From an uncultured Ectothiorhodospiraceae bacterium (GTDB lineage: Bacteria; Pseudomonadota; Gammaproteobacteria; Nitrococcales; Nitrococcaceae), in the NCBI GenBank assembly GCA_913056385.1, contig CAJXND010000003.1, positions 18,690-82,689 on the forward strand: a stretch of DNA of 64,000 nucleotides. Direction: 5' to 3'. Position numbers and translations under genes: made by a program. The notes below the pieces were generated by a model that was not told the DNA's origin, did not search any database, and saw nothing but the letters and a program-made list of their open reading frames with translations. Shown one piece after another: positions 26,603 through 37,555 of the stretch. Every line of letters starts with the position of its first letter. Position 1 is the first letter of the stretch.

Positions 26603-27722
26603 CTACACGCTGCAGAACGTCATGCTGGGGGCCGCGCTGATCGGTGTGATCAGCGGCGTGCTGGGGGCCTTTGCCGTGCTCCGGCGCCAGAGCCTGTTGG
26701 GCGATGCGCTCGCCCACGCGGCGCTGCCCGGTGTCTGTATCGGTTTCATGATGGCCGGTGCGCGGGAGATGGGCAGCATCATGGGGGGGGCGCTGTTCAC
26801 CGGCGTCGCCGCCGCGCTGCTGATGGTCGCCCTGACGCGCAATACGCGGCTCAAGATGGATGCGGCGCTGGCGGCCATGCTCAGCCTCGGCTTTGCCCTG
26901 GGCGTGGTGCTGCTCACCTGGATCCAGCGCCGGGGTGGCGCCTCGCAGGCGGGGCTGGACAGTTTCCTCTTCGGCCAGGCGGCGGCGACCACACGGGCCG
27001 ATCTCTACCCGATGATGATCCTCGCCGGGATCGCCCTGCTGGGCGTGGCACTGCTCTGGAAGCCGCTCAAGCTCATGACCTTCGACCCGGACTTCGCGGC
27101 GGTGACGGGCCTGCCGGTGCAGTGGCTGGAGCGCCTGCTGACCGCCATGATCGCGCTCGCCGTGGTCACCGGCCTGCAGATGGTGGGGGTGGTGTTGATG
27201 ACGGCCATGATCATCGCCCCCGGCGCGGCGGCCCGCCAGTGGTGCGGGAGCCTGCTCGGCATGGTCGTGCTCTCGGCGGTGCTCGGCGCGCTGGCCGGCG
27301 TGGGCGGCGGCCTGGTCAGTGCCCTCGCGCCGGGGCTCTCCACCGGCCCGGTGGTGGTGCTGCTGGCCACGCTAATCGCGCTGCTGTCGCTGCTGCTGGC
27401 GCCGCGTCGGGGGCTGATTCCCGCCTGGTGGCGGCGTCGCCATCGCCGCTCGCATACCTCCACCGATCGCATCCTGCAGACGCTCTACGAACTCGCCCGG
27501 GAACATGGTGACTGGCGCTATCGGGTGGAGCAGGGCGCGGTGGATGCCTACCACGGCATGATCACCGAGCCGCAGCTCAGCACCCTGGCCGATCGCGGGC
27601 TGGTGGTGCCGGCCCAGCATATGCCGGATGAAGGCCGCCACTGGCAGCTCACCGAGACCGGTGTGGCCCATGCCGCGGAGTACGCGCAACGCCGTCGGCG
27701 GCGTTTCGGGAACGGCGCATGA
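26583..27722 (+). CDS. Metal ABC transporter permease fused to C-terminal winged-helix domain (YtgCR-like)
   Basis: 379 aa. Residues ~1-280 are an ABC-3 family permease with about eight membrane segments ([37 protein letters not shown] at the start). After a basic linker ([10 protein letters not shown]) residues ~293-379 form a soluble, winged-helix-like domain: [49 protein letters not shown]. This is the layout of DtxR-like DNA-binding domains and of chlamydial YtgCR, where the C-terminal part is released as a repressor. No metal-sensing dimer domain follows. The two permease genes are tightly coupled; the stop overlaps the next start by 4 bases. Confidence 0.85.
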   Translation: MPGLLADYTLQNVMLGAALIGVISGVLGAFAVLRRQSLLGDALAHAALPGVCIGFMMAGAREMGSIMGGALFTGVAAALLMVALTRNTRLKMDAALAAMLSLGFALGVVLLTWIQRRGGASQAGLDSFLFGQAAATTRADLYPMMILAGIALLGVALLWKPLKLMTFDPDFAAVTGLPVQWLERLLTAMIALAVVTGLQMVGVVLMTAMIIAPGAAARQWCGSLLGMVVLSAVLGALAGVGGGLVSALAPGLSTGPVVVLLATLIALLSLLLAPRRGLIPAWWRRRHRRSHTSTDRILQTLYELAREHGDWRYRVEQGAVDAYHGMITEPQLSTLADRGLVVPAQHMPDEGRHWQLTETGVAHAAEYAQRRRRRFGNGA

Positions 27723-28618
27723 CCGGGCTCGCCGATCCCACGGTGGCCATCCTGCTCACCGGCATGCTGGTGGGCGTGAGCGCATCGCTGCTCGGCAGTT
27801 TCCTTGTCCTGCGCGGCAACAGCATGCTGGCCGATGCCATCAGTCACTCGATTCTCTTCGGCATCGCCCTGGCCTGGCTGCTCACCGGGCAGACCAGCGG
27901 GCCGGTGCAGATCGCCGGCGCCGCGCTGAGCGGCGTGCTCGCCGTCTACCTGATCGAGACGCTGACGCGCACCCGACGGCTGCGGGATGATGCGGCCATC
28001 GGGCTGGTCTTCCCGGCGCTGTTCAGTGCCGGGGTCATTCTGATCAATGTCTTCGCCCGGGATGTCCACCTCGACGAACACACGGTGTTGCTCGGCGAGA
28101 TCGGTTTCGTCTGGCTCGACACGGTCACGCTCGGCGGCATCGAGGTGCCCCGCGCCATGCTCGCGATGGCGGTGATGCTGGTGCTGGACGCCGCCTTCGT
28201 ACTGGCCTTCTACAAGGCACTCAAACTGGCCACCTTCGATCCGGATCTGGCGCGGGCCCTCGGCCTCGCCCCCGGGCTCATCTTCTATGTGCATCTCTCG
28301 CTCCTGAGCGGCACCGCGGTGGCGGCGTTCGATGCGGTGGGCGTGGTGCTGTTCATCACCTTCGTGGTGGTCCCCCCGGCCACCGCCTACCTGCTCACCC
28401 GCCGCCTCTCCAGCATGATCGTGCTGGCCATGATCCTCGCGGCGGCGAGTGCGCCGCTGGGTTATGCGGTGGCGTTCTGGCTGGATGTCTCCATCGGGGG
28501 CGCGATGGCGCTCGCCACCGGGCCTTTCCTGTTGCTCGCCTACGGCTGGCGTCGCTGGCGGGCCTGGCAGCAGGCACGCGCCGCGGGCGGGCTTCAGTCG
28601 CCGTCCGCCTCGGCGTAG
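27719..28618 (+). CDS. Metal ABC transporter permease (second subunit, YtgD/MntD type)
   Basis: 299 aa, about eight to nine membrane segments, ABC-3 family: [30 protein letters not shown] near the N-terminus and [15 protein letters not shown], the coupling-helix region shared with the first permease ([15 protein letters not shown]). It lacks the winged-helix extension. It forms the channel together with the fused permease. Its 3' end overlaps the convergent nth end by 25 bases. Confidence 0.9.
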   Translation: MTGLADPTVAILLTGMLVGVSASLLGSFLVLRGNSMLADAISHSILFGIALAWLLTGQTSGPVQIAGAALSGVLAVYLIETLTRTRRLRDDAAIGLVFPALFSAGVILINVFARDVHLDEHTVLLGEIGFVWLDTVTLGGIEVPRAMLAMAVMLVLDAAFVLAFYKALKLATFDPDLARALGLAPGLIFYVHLSLLSGTAVAAFDAVGVVLFITFVVVPPATAYLLTRRLSSMIVLAMILAAASAPLGYAVAFWLDVSIGGAMALATGPFLLLAYGWRRWRAWQQARAAGGLQSPSASA

Positions 28619-29247
28619 CGCGCCTTGTCGGGGAATTCACACAGATCGTAGATCGGGCAGGCACCGCAGCGGGGCTTGCGGGCGGTGCAGATATAGCGTC
28701 CGTGCAGGATCAGCCAGTGGTGGGCGTCCTTGAGAAACGCCTCCGGGATCAGCCGCAGGAGCTTGTCCTCCACGGCGCGTACCGTCTTGCCCCTGGCAAT
28801 CCCGGTGCGGTTGGCGACCCGGAAGATATGCGTGTCCACCGCCATGGTCGGCTCACCGAAGGCGGTGTTGAGGACCACGTTGGCGGTCTTCCGGCCGACC
28901 CCGGGCAGCGCCTCCAGGGCCTTTCGGTCGCGGGGGATCTCGCCGCCGTGCTCCTCCACCAGGGCCCGGCAGGTGGCGATGATGTTCTTCGCCTTGCTGT
29001 TGAAAAGGCCGATGGTGCGGATGTAGTCCCGCAGGCCGTCTTCGCCCAGGGCGAGGATGGCCTCGGGGGTATTGGCGTCGCGGAAGAGCGGGCCGGTGGC
29101 CTTGTTGACGCCGCGGTCGGTGGCCTGGGCGGAGAGGATGACGGCGATCAGCAGTTCGAAGGGTGTCGAGTAGTCGAGCTCGGTGGTGGGATGCGGGTTG
29201 GCCTCGCGCAGCCGCTCGAAGATCGCCTGGCGTTTCTCGCGATTCAT
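28594..29247 (-). CDS. nth: Endonuclease III (Nth)
   Basis: 217 aa from [10 protein letters not shown] (ATG complement 29245-29247); the longer track ORF runs into the rnfB region in another frame. HhH motif [13 protein letters not shown] with the catalytic Lys in that region, Asp in [11 protein letters not shown], and the C-terminal [4Fe-4S] loop C-X6-C-X2-C-X5-C ([17 protein letters not shown]). It removes oxidised pyrimidines. Its start overlaps the rnfB-like stop by 4 bases; the metG-rnfB-nth chain is a single unit. Confidence 0.95.
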   Translation of the reverse strand: MNREKRQAIFERLREANPHPTTELDYSTPFELLIAVILSAQATDRGVNKATGPLFRDANTPEAILALGEDGLRDYIRTIGLFNSKAKNIIATCRALVEEHGGEIPRDRKALEALPGVGRKTANVVLNTAFGEPTMAVDTHIFRVANRTGIARGKTVRAVEDKLLRLIPEAFLKDAHHWLILHGRYICTARKPRCGACPIYDLCEFPDKARYAEADGD

Positions 29248-29927
29248 GACGGGCTGTCCGTCCGCCGGCGGCGCCGCGCCCGGGCCCGTTCCAGGGCGGC
29301 GCGGGCCATTGCCCGGCGGGCGTCGCGATCCGGCAGGGTAGGGGATGGGGCCGTGCTCTCGGCGCCGGCGTTGCGCTGGCGGCGGGCGCGGTCGGTGGCA
29401 CGGCGCGCATCCTGCGCCGCCCGGCGGCGGGCCAGGCGCTGGTTGCGCTGCCGGAAGCGCTCGCGGGCGGTGTCGCGGCGCCGCTGCTGCGCATCCTCGG
29501 GCTCCTGCTCGCGGTTGGTGGGCAGCATGTGGATGCAGTCCACCGGACAGGGGGCGAGGCACAGGTCGCAGCCGGTGCACTCCTCGGCGATGACCGTGTG
29601 CATGCGCTTGCGGGCGCCGACGATGGCGTCCACGGGGCAGGCCTGGATGCACTTGGTGCAGCCGATGCAGACCGCCTCGTCGATCCAGGCGACGCGTGGC
29701 GGCCGATATTCTCCGTGGGCAGGGTCAAGGGGCTTGCCAACCCGACCGAGGAGCTGCGCCAGGGCATCGATCCCGGCCTGACCGCCGGGCGGACACTGGT
29801 TGATGTCCGCCTCGTCACGCGCGATGGCCTCGGCATAGGGACGACAGCCGGGATAACCGCATTGCTCGCACTGCGTCTGCGGCAGCAGCGCGTCGATCCG
29901 GTCAACCCGCGTGGCGTAATCACTCAT
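29244..29927 (-). CDS. rnfB: RnfB/RsxB-like polyferredoxin lacking the N-terminal membrane anchor
   Basis: 227 aa. It starts directly at [35 protein letters not shown], the cytosolic Fe-S domain of RnfB (C-X2-C-X4-C plus a distal Cys), followed by two CxxCxxCxxxCP ferredoxin sites ([14 protein letters not shown] and [14 protein letters not shown]). RnfB of the full complex has a membrane helix before this; here it is absent. The C-terminal ~80 residues are very Arg-rich. No rnfA, C, D, G or E is in the window. It is overlapped 4 bases on both sides by metG and nth. The electron partner is unknown. Confidence 0.85.
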   Translation of the reverse strand: MSDYATRVDRIDALLPQTQCEQCGYPGCRPYAEAIARDEADINQCPPGGQAGIDALAQLLGRVGKPLDPAHGEYRPPRVAWIDEAVCIGCTKCIQACPVDAIVGARKRMHTVIAEECTGCDLCLAPCPVDCIHMLPTNREQEPEDAQQRRRDTARERFRQRNQRLARRRAAQDARRATDRARRQRNAGAESTAPSPTLPDRDARRAMARAALERARARRRRRTDSPS

Positions 29928-31576
29928 GCCGGTTTCAGGTTCTCCCGGGAGTCCTCGACCATGGCGTCGATGGCGTCGGGGTCCACCCGGGTCATGAGCG
30001 GCTTGAACGCGGCGATGTCATGATTGAGCAGCGGCTGCCCGGCATCGGACCAGTCCATGGCCCGGATCTGCAGGAAGTCCTCGGCCGCCGCGGTGGTCTG
30101 CGGCAGCACCGGCTTGAGGTAGAGCATGAGCAGGCGGAACAGGTTGAGCCCGGTGGTGTTGATGGCCTGCACGTCCTCGGCCGCATCCGGATCCCTGGCC
30201 AGCACCCAGGGCTTTTTCTCGTCGATGTACTGGTTGGCCTCGTCGGCCAGCGCCATGACCTCGCGTACCACCCGCGAGTACTCGCGATCCTCGTAGAGCC
30301 CGGCGATGGTCTCGGCGCGGGCACTCATGCGCCGGAACAGCTCCGGGGTGTCGAGTCGGGGGCCGAGGCGGCCATCGAAGCGCTTGTTGATAAAGCCGGC
30401 GCAGCGGCTGGCGATATTCACGAGCTTGCCCACCAGGTCGGCATTCACCCGCTGGGTGAAGTCCTCGAGGCTCAGGTCGATGTCGTGGACGCCGGTGCCG
30501 AGTTTGGCGGCGAAGTAGTAGCGCAGGTACTCCGGATTGAGATGCCGCAGATAGGTCTCGGCCATGATGAACGTGCCGCGGGACTTCGACATCTTCTGGC
30601 CGTCGACGGTGAGAAAGCCGTGGGCACAGACCCGGGTCGGCGTGCGAAAGCCCGCCCCATGGAGCATCGCCGGCCAGAACAGGGCGTGGAAATAGACGAT
30701 GTCCTTGCCGATGAAGTGATAGAGCTCGGCCTGCGAGTCGGGCCCCCACCAGGTGTCGAAGTCCATGCCCAGCCGGTTGCAGAGGTCCTGGAAGCTCGCG
30801 ATGTAGCCGATGGGCGCATCCAGCCAGACATAGAAGTACTTCCCCGGGGCATCAGGAATCTCGAAGCCGAAGTAGGGGGCGTCGCGGGAGATGTCCCAGG
30901 CGCGCAGCCCGGCGTCGAACCACTCCTGGAGCTTGTTCGCCACCTCGTCCTGCAGCCCTTCGCTGGCGGCCCACTCGCGCAGCATCGGCTCGAAGTCCTG
31001 CAGCCGGAAGAAGAAATGCTCTGATTCCTTCTGCACCGGGGCCTCGCCGGAGATCACCGAGACCGGATCGCGCAGCTCATCCGGCGAGTAGCTGGCACCG
31101 CAGGCCTCGCAGTTGTCGCCGTACTGATCATTGGCGCCGCAGCGTGGACAGGTGCCCTTGATGTAGCGGTCGGGGAGGAACATGCCCTCCCGGGCGTCGT
31201 AGGCCTGGGTGATGACCTGGCGATCGATCCAGCCGCCATCACGCAGGCGCGTGTAGATCAGCTCGGCGAAATGCCGGTTTTCCTCGGAGTGGGTGCTGTA
31301 GTAGTTGTCAAAACCGATATGGAAGCCGGCGAAATCCCGCCGGTGCTCGGCGCCTACCTGCTCGATGAGCGCCTCCGGGGTGATGCCGCGCTCGCGTGCC
31401 TTGAGCATGATCGGCGTGCCGTGGGCATCGTCGGCGCAGACATACCAGCACTCGTTGCCCTGCAGCTTCTGGAAACGCACCCAGATGTCGGTCTGGATGT
31501 ATTCGACGAGATGGCCCAGGTGGATCGGGCCGTTGGCATAGGGCAGGGCACTGGTCACCAGGATCTTGCGGCTCAT
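29924..31576 (-). CDS. metG: Methionine--tRNA ligase
   Basis: 550 aa. HIGH-type signature in [14 protein letters not shown], a zinc knuckle C-X2-C...C-X2-C ([18 protein letters not shown]), and KMSKSRGTF. The protein ends after the anticodon-binding helical domain, so the C-terminal EMAP/Trbp111-like tRNA-binding dimerisation domain of the 677-aa E. coli enzyme is missing; shorter MetG forms are known. First gene of metG-rnfB-nth. Confidence 0.95.
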   Translation of the reverse strand: MSRKILVTSALPYANGPIHLGHLVEYIQTDIWVRFQKLQGNECWYVCADDAHGTPIMLKARERGITPEALIEQVGAEHRRDFAGFHIGFDNYYSTHSEENRHFAELIYTRLRDGGWIDRQVITQAYDAREGMFLPDRYIKGTCPRCGANDQYGDNCEACGASYSPDELRDPVSVISGEAPVQKESEHFFFRLQDFEPMLREWAASEGLQDEVANKLQEWFDAGLRAWDISRDAPYFGFEIPDAPGKYFYVWLDAPIGYIASFQDLCNRLGMDFDTWWGPDSQAELYHFIGKDIVYFHALFWPAMLHGAGFRTPTRVCAHGFLTVDGQKMSKSRGTFIMAETYLRHLNPEYLRYYFAAKLGTGVHDIDLSLEDFTQRVNADLVGKLVNIASRCAGFINKRFDGRLGPRLDTPELFRRMSARAETIAGLYEDREYSRVVREVMALADEANQYIDEKKPWVLARDPDAAEDVQAINTTGLNLFRLLMLYLKPVLPQTTAAAEDFLQIRAMDWSDAGQPLLNHDIAAFKPLMTRVDPDAIDAMVEDSRENLKPA

Positions 31577-31608
31577 GAACGCTCCGCGCTGACTAACGGT
31601 AAACCGGC

Positions 31609-31617
31609 ATTATGCCA
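31609..31617 (-). promoter_or_regulatory. Extended -10 promoter candidate for metG
   Basis: On the minus strand TGG-CATAAT fits an extended -10 (TGn plus 5 of 6 -10 matches), about 32 bases before the metG ATG. The -35 position (ATAACG) is poor, as is common for extended -10 promoters. Confidence 0.4.
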
Positions 31618-31632
31618 GAGCCGTCGGGCCCG

Positions 31633-32148
31633 TTATGAGACCAGTTTGAAACTGGCGACGACCGCCTCCACGCTGGCTGCCGGATCGCACTGGCTGACAT
31701 CGACGCCGACGTCGGCATGCCGACGGTACAGCGCCTCGCGTTCGTGATACAGCGCGGCGAGGGACTGTCCGGCCTCACGGGCCAGACCGCGGGTCGCGAT
31801 ATCGTTGACCCGGTCGAGGATGACCGGCAGCGCGACGTGCAGATGTACGATGAGGCCGTTGCGTCGCAGATGCGCCATGGCCGGGTCGCTGTAGACGGCG
31901 CTGCCGCCGGTGGCGATAACGTGATGCCGGCAGTCCAGTGCGATCAGCGCGTCTGCCTCGATACGGCGTAAAGCCCGATGGCCATCGGCGTCGACGATGG
32001 CCTGGAGGCTGCGTCCCGCCTGCTGCTCGATGAGCCGATCGGTATCGGTGAAATCCAGTCCCAGTCGCCGGGCGAGCAGAACGCCCACCGTGCTCTTGCC
32101 GGCGCCCGGCATGCCGATGAGCACGATATTCGAGCGGGTGGAGGTCAT
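31633..32148 (-). CDS. Shikimate kinase-like protein
   Basis: 171 aa from MTSTRSNIVLIG (ATG complement 32146-32148). Walker A GMPGAGKSTVG, the DTD motif region (DFTDTDRLIEQQAG), R in HRALRRIEAD, lid region RGLAREAGQSL and the second substrate Arg in YHEREALYRRHAD all fit AroK/AroL. The normally invariant GGG shikimate loop reads GGS (IATGGSAVYSD). aroB, the usual partner of aroK, is absent. It may be a true kinase or a paralogue with a different substrate. It is 56 bases from metG, on the same strand. Confidence 0.7.
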   Translation of the reverse strand: MTSTRSNIVLIGMPGAGKSTVGVLLARRLGLDFTDTDRLIEQQAGRSLQAIVDADGHRALRRIEADALIALDCRHHVIATGGSAVYSDPAMAHLRRNGLIVHLHVALPVILDRVNDIATRGLAREAGQSLAALYHEREALYRRHADVGVDVSQCDPAASVEAVVASFKLVS

Positions 32149-32290
32149 CCCTGCAATCTGCCGCAGCCCTCTCCGCCGGACAAGCCCCCCGGGCGGGCTC
32201 AACCCCGCGGGGAGCGTGTTTAATGCGGCAGGCGGGGGAGGTTAGACTCGCCACCCATCATGCGTTGAAAACCGATGCCGAGGAGCCGCC

Positions 32291-33385
32291 ATGTCTGCAC
32301 TGACCCGCGAGGCCGTCGAAAATGCCCTGTCACACTGGATCGAGCCGAGCCTGGGCACGGATCTGGTCAGCGCCGGTGCGCTGGAGGACGTGCGTATCGA
32401 CGGGGACGCGGTCCATGTCGCGCTCCGGCTGGGGTTTCCCGTCGATCACTACCGCCCGGCGCTCGAGCGCGCGGTGTCCGACTGCGTTCGCGAGGCCGCC
32501 GGTGCCGAGCGGGTCGAGGTGGCGATCGACTGGGCGATCTCCGCGCGTCAGGTGCAGGCGACCCTGAAGCCGCTGGATAATATCCGCAACATCATCGCCG
32601 TGGCCTCGGCCAAGGGCGGTGTGGGCAAGTCCACGACCGCCGCCAACCTTGCCCTGGCCCTGGCGGGCGAGGGTGCCCGCGTGGGGATCCTGGATGCCGA
32701 TATCTACGGCCCAAGCCAGCCGCGGATGATGGGCGTGGCCGGGCGCAAGCCCGACAGCCCCGATGGCAAGACCATGCATCCGCTGGAGAACCACGGTGTT
32801 CAGGTCATGTCCATCGGCTTTCTGATCGAGGAGGATTCGCCCATGGTCTGGCGCGGGCCGATGGTGACCCAGGCACTGACCCAGCTTCTCAACGACACCC
32901 GCTGGGAGGCGCTGGACTACCTGGTCATCGACCTCCCGCCGGGGACCGGCGATATCCAGCTCACGCTGTCGCAGAAGGTGCCGGTGGCCGGCGCGGTGGT
33001 GGTCACCACGCCCCAGGACATCGCCACGCTGGATGCGCGCAAGGGCGTGCGGATGTTCGAGAAGGTGAAGGTACCGGTACTGGGTATACTCGAGAACATG
33101 AGCCTGCATGTCTGCTCGCAGTGCGGGCACGAGGAGCACGTATTCGGTGCCGGGGGCGGCGAGCGGCTGGCCGAGCAGGAGGGGGTCGAGCTGCTCGGCT
33201 CGCTGCCGCTCGAGATCGGCATCCGCGAGCATGCGGACAGTGGCGAACCGACGGTGGTCTCCGAGCCGCAGTCGCCGGCCGCGGAGCGCTACCGGGAGGC
33301 GGCGCGCCGGACGGCGGCGCTGCTCTCGCGGCAGGATCCGGACGGCGCCAGCCGGTTCCCGAACATCGTCGTTGACGACAACTAG
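32291..33385 (+). CDS. apbC: Iron-sulfur cluster carrier protein ApbC (Mrp family)
   Basis: 364 aa. An N-terminal MIP18/DUF59 domain (about 1-85) precedes a P-loop NTPase with VASAKGGVGKSTTAANLALAL, DADIYGPSQPRMMG, VIDLPPGTGD and CSQCGHEEHVFG, whose CxxC holds the carried cluster. It transfers Fe-S clusters to apo-proteins. The 142-base divergent gap to the shikimate-kinase-like gene shows no clear promoter. dcd follows after 15 bases. With SufT and Grx4 this is the third Fe-S maturation gene in the window. Confidence 0.93.
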   Translation: MSALTREAVENALSHWIEPSLGTDLVSAGALEDVRIDGDAVHVALRLGFPVDHYRPALERAVSDCVREAAGAERVEVAIDWAISARQVQATLKPLDNIRNIIAVASAKGGVGKSTTAANLALALAGEGARVGILDADIYGPSQPRMMGVAGRKPDSPDGKTMHPLENHGVQVMSIGFLIEEDSPMVWRGPMVTQALTQLLNDTRWEALDYLVIDLPPGTGDIQLTLSQKVPVAGAVVVTTPQDIATLDARKGVRMFEKVKVPVLGILENMSLHVCSQCGHEEHVFGAGGGERLAEQEGVELLGSLPLEIGIREHADSGEPTVVSEPQSPAAERYREAARRTAALLSRQDPDGASRFPNIVVDDN

Positions 33386-33400
33386 AACAGGGGCAGGGCA

Positions 33401-33964
33401 ATGAGCATCAAATCCGACCGCTGGATCCGGGAAATGGCCGCGGGGGGCATGATCGAGCCATTTGAACCGGGGCAGGTGCGGGACGCCGGCAGCGGTCGAA
33501 TGATCTCCTACGGCACATCGAGCTATGGCTATGACGTGCGCTGTGCGGATCACTTCAAGATCTTCACCAACATCAACTCGGCGGTGGTCGACCCGAAGCA
33601 TTTCGACGAGTCGAGTTTCGTCGACGTGCGCTCGGATGTCTGCATCATCCCGCCGAACAGTTTTGCCCTGGCGAGCACCGTGGAGTACTTCCGCATTCCG
33701 CGCAACATCCTGACCATCTGCCTGGGCAAGTCCACGTATGCCCGCTGCGGGATCATCGTCAACGTCACGCCGCTCGAGCCGGAGTGGGAAGGGCATGTGA
33801 CGCTGGAGTTCTCCAATACCACCACGCTGCCGGCGAAGATCTACGCCAACGAGGGGGTGGCGCAGATGCTCTTCCTGGAATCCGACGAGGTCTGCGAGGA
33901 GTCCTACAAGGATCGTTCGGGCAAGTACATGGGCCAGCGCGGGGTGACCCTGCCCCGCCCCTAG
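33401..33964 (+). CDS. dcd: dCTP deaminase
   Basis: 187 aa, usual length. Motifs: [13 protein letters not shown] start, [14 protein letters not shown], the catalytic Glu stretch [39 protein letters not shown] and [14 protein letters not shown]. It produces dUTP for dTMP synthesis. GGGGCAGGG precedes the ATG. It is likely cotranscribed with apbC. Its TAG overlaps the convergent DUF3108 stop. Confidence 0.96.
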   Translation: MSIKSDRWIREMAAGGMIEPFEPGQVRDAGSGRMISYGTSSYGYDVRCADHFKIFTNINSAVVDPKHFDESSFVDVRSDVCIIPPNSFALASTVEYFRIPRNILTICLGKSTYARCGIIVNVTPLEPEWEGHVTLEFSNTTTLPAKIYANEGVAQMLFLESDEVCEESYKDRSGKYMGQRGVTLPRP

Positions 33965-34725
33965 TCGGGGAGGCCGTCGACGTCGGCGAGGACCAGCCGG
34001 AAGTTCCGGCTGCCGTCTTCCCACTGCTCAACCTGGACGGCCAGATAGTGCAGCGCCGGCGCGACCCAGAGGACGGTCCGGCGATCGCTGTCGGTATCGC
34101 TGCGGCGGATGCGCAGGGCCTCGAAGCGCCCGGCGGGGGTCTCGACGGTTTCTCGGCCGTCGATAGTGAGCAGGTAGGTCTTGAGCTCACCGCCATCGGC
34201 GATGCGGTAGACGAGCTGCTCGGTGTCGGCCGGGCGGGCGGCGAGATCATGCATGAGCTGCAGCGGGCTGATGACCCGATCGATGGTGTCGCGGGTGATA
34301 TCCATGCGCCATGGCCAGTCGGCGACATCGTTGACCACCTCCAGCGCCGCCCAGTCGAACCGGAGCTCGGCCTCGCGGGCCTTGTCGTCGCCGCTGCGCT
34401 TGTAGCGGTAGACATCCGGGCGGAATCCCGCCGAGCCGACGTGGCCGATGCTCATCTCGCGGACTTCGCTGGCGTAGACCATCCGGGCGATGCCCGTGGG
34501 GCGGGTGTGCAGTCGATAGTAATAGCGGCCCTCCGCCGGTCGGCGGAATTCGAGATCGGCGCGCCCCAGCGTGAACCCGGCCTTGCGTACCTCGTAGATG
34601 GCGGTGAACGGCGGGATGGCCTCGCCGGTCGACTCGTCGGCGTGCGCCCCGGATGCGCTCCATGCCAGTGTGGCGGCCAGAACGAGCCCCGCCAGGGCGG
34701 ATCGCGCGCCAGCGAGCCGGTTCAT
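33961..34725 (-). CDS. DUF3108 exported protein
   Basis: 254 aa with a clear signal peptide ([20 protein letters not shown]). The body matches DUF3108 in layout ([27 protein letters not shown], then a C-terminal beta-rich region ending [12 protein letters not shown]). Function is unestablished; members are predicted periplasmic beta proteins. Its ATG overlaps the purN stop by 4 bases, so it is the last gene of purM-purN-DUF3108, a common gammaproteobacterial order. Confidence 0.85.
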   Translation of the reverse strand: MNRLAGARSALAGLVLAATLAWSASGAHADESTGEAIPPFTAIYEVRKAGFTLGRADLEFRRPAEGRYYYRLHTRPTGIARMVYASEVREMSIGHVGSAGFRPDVYRYKRSGDDKAREAELRFDWAALEVVNDVADWPWRMDITRDTIDRVISPLQLMHDLAARPADTEQLVYRIADGGELKTYLLTIDGRETVETPAGRFEALRIRRSDTDSDRRTVLWVAPALHYLAVQVEQWEDGSRNFRLVLADVDGLPD

Positions 34726-35383
34726 GAGACCGCTTCGGGCTCCAGACAGGGCGGTGAGTTGAGCGGCTCATCGTCAAGCCACACCCTGCCTCCCTTCAGC
34801 GTCACCCGCCCCTCGGCGATCCAGCGCACCACCTCGGGGTAGAGCCGGTGTTCCATGGCCTGGACGCGATCCTGCAGGGTCTCGGCGGTATCGCCGGGGT
34901 GGATGGGGACCGCCGCCTGGGCGATCACCGGTCCGGCGTCGAGTTCCGGAATGACGTAATGCACGCTGCAGCCGTGGCGGGTCTCGCCGGCGTCGATGGC
35001 CCGCTGGTGGGTATGCAGCCCCCGGTAGGCCGGCAGCAGCGAGGGATGGATATTGATCAGGCGGCCCATGAAACGGGTCACGAAGCCGTCGGTGAGGATG
35101 CGCATGAAACCCGCCAGCACCACCAGATCCGGCGACACGGCGTCGAGCCGCCCGGCGAGCGCCTGATCATAGCGTTCGCGGTCGGCGAATGCCCGGTGAT
35201 CGAGCACTTCGGTGTCGATGCCGGCACGCTCGGCACGGGTCAGGCCGGCGGCGTCGGGGCGATTGCAGATCACCCGCTCGACGCGCCCCGGGATGTCGCC
35301 GGCGGCGACCGCGTCGATGATCGCCTGCAGGTTCGTGCCACTGCCGGAGATCAGGACGGCGATGCGAAACGGCTGCTCCCCGC

Positions 35384-35387
<4 letters not shown>
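34722..35387 (-). CDS. purN: Phosphoribosylglycinamide formyltransferase
   Basis: 221 aa from the GTG at 35387, which overlaps the purM TGA (GTGA). The track extends it far upstream in frame, over purM, which is an artefact. Motifs: [17 protein letters not shown], the formyl-folate site LAGFMRIL, the catalytic [20 protein letters not shown], and the His/Asp in [17 protein letters not shown]. It transfers the formyl group to GAR in purine synthesis. Confidence 0.95.
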
Positions 35388-36442
<1,055 letters not shown>

Positions 36443-36532
36443 GGCGTTGCTCCGAGTCTTGCTTTGATCGTTCCGGTCGGCCGCTCATGGTACCGTAAAA
36501 CCCCATTTGCGGACGTTCCGGATACCGAACCG

Positions 36533-37555
36533 ATGAGCTTTGCCCTGCGAGCGATCTGCCTGCTGATCCTGCTCTGCGGCCTGCTGCCGGCGGCGCTGGC
36601 GCAGTCGCCCCCGGAGGCGGTGCTGGTCCCGGTGGCGGATGAATCGGAATCGGTCCGCGATCGTGCGCTCGGCCGGGCCATGGATGACATGCTGGTGCGG
36701 CTCACCGGCGATCCGGCGGTGACCGGTACCGATCTGGCCGAACGGCTCCGCGCCTCCGCCGGGCGCTATCTGGCCGGCTTCTCCTACCGCACCGCCGACG
36801 AAGAGACCGGCATGCGGCTTGCGGTGCGATTCGACCAGACCCTCCTGCGCCGGGCGCTCGGCGAGGCGGCGGTCGCCATCTGGCCGGCGCCACCGCCCAC
36901 CGTGGTCGTCTGGCTCGCCGTCGAGCGGGCGGATGAGCGCTTCCTCGTCGATGGCGAGCAGGGCGTCGCGCTGCGTGACCGTCTGCGGGCCACGGCGGCA
37001 TCGTCCGGTCTGTCTCTGCTCTTCCCGCTGATGGATCTGCGGGATCGCCGCGACCTGGGCTATGCGGATGTGGCCGGGGGTTTCGCCGACCCGATCCGCG
37101 CGGCATCGGCCCGCTATGCCGGTGAGGCGGTCCTGGCCGGCCGGCTGCAGGTCGCCGATGATGGTATGGTCGCGGCGCGCTGGCTGCTCCTGCCCGGCGA
37201 CGGGGAGCCCGTGGAGCGCTGGCAGGCCGAGGCCGATGCCATGGACGCCGCGCTGGCCTCCGCGGTCGGGGTGCTGGCGGGACGCCTGCGGCCGGTTTAT
37301 GCCTATGTCCCGGATCCGGATGCCGGGCGTCGGGTCACGCTGACGGTGGATGGCATTGATTCGCTTGCCGATCATGGTCGTCTGGAGGACTATCTCGAGG
37401 GGCTCGCTGGTGTGGAGCGGGTCTTGACCACCGCCGTTTCCGGCGGGCAGGTGCGGATGCAACTCGCCGTGAGCGTCGATGAGGCCCGTGTCCGGGAGGC
37501 GCTGGCCCGGGACGAGCGACTGGGCGAGGCGGACGGCGGGTACCGCTGGCGCTGA
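36533..37555 (+). CDS. DUF2066 exported protein
   Basis: 340 aa from ATG 36533; the long track ORF starting at 35693 runs antisense through purM. A signal peptide (ICLLILLCGLLPAALAQS) is followed by DUF2066-type sequence (AVLVPVADESESVRDRALGRAMDDMLVRLTGDP, GRYLAGFSYR). Function is unknown. It lies between purM (divergent) and hda, the usual order in gammaproteobacteria. Its TGA overlaps the hda ATG by one base. Confidence 0.85.
   Translation: MSFALRAICLLILLCGLLPAALAQSPPEAVLVPVADESESVRDRALGRAMDDMLVRLTGDPAVTGTDLAERLRASAGRYLAGFSYRTADEETGMRLAVRFDQTLLRRALGEAAVAIWPAPPPTVVVWLAVERADERFLVDGEQGVALRDRLRATAASSGLSLLFPLMDLRDRRDLGYADVAGGFADPIRAASARYAGEAVLAGRLQVADDGMVAARWLLLPGDGEPVERWQAEADAMDAALASAVGVLAGRLRPVYAYVPDPDAGRRVTLTVDGIDSLADHGRLEDYLEGLAGVERVLTTAVSGGQVRMQLAVSVDEARVREALARDERLGEADGGYRWR

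Noticed and set aside
32330-34024. 564-aa minus ORF over apbC/dcd
   Set aside because: Antisense to conserved genes; His/Arg-rich shadow composition.
36455-36475. TTGATCGTTCCGG as a possible FNR half-site near purM/DUF2066
   Set aside because: The second half-site is absent and the genes have no obvious oxygen link.
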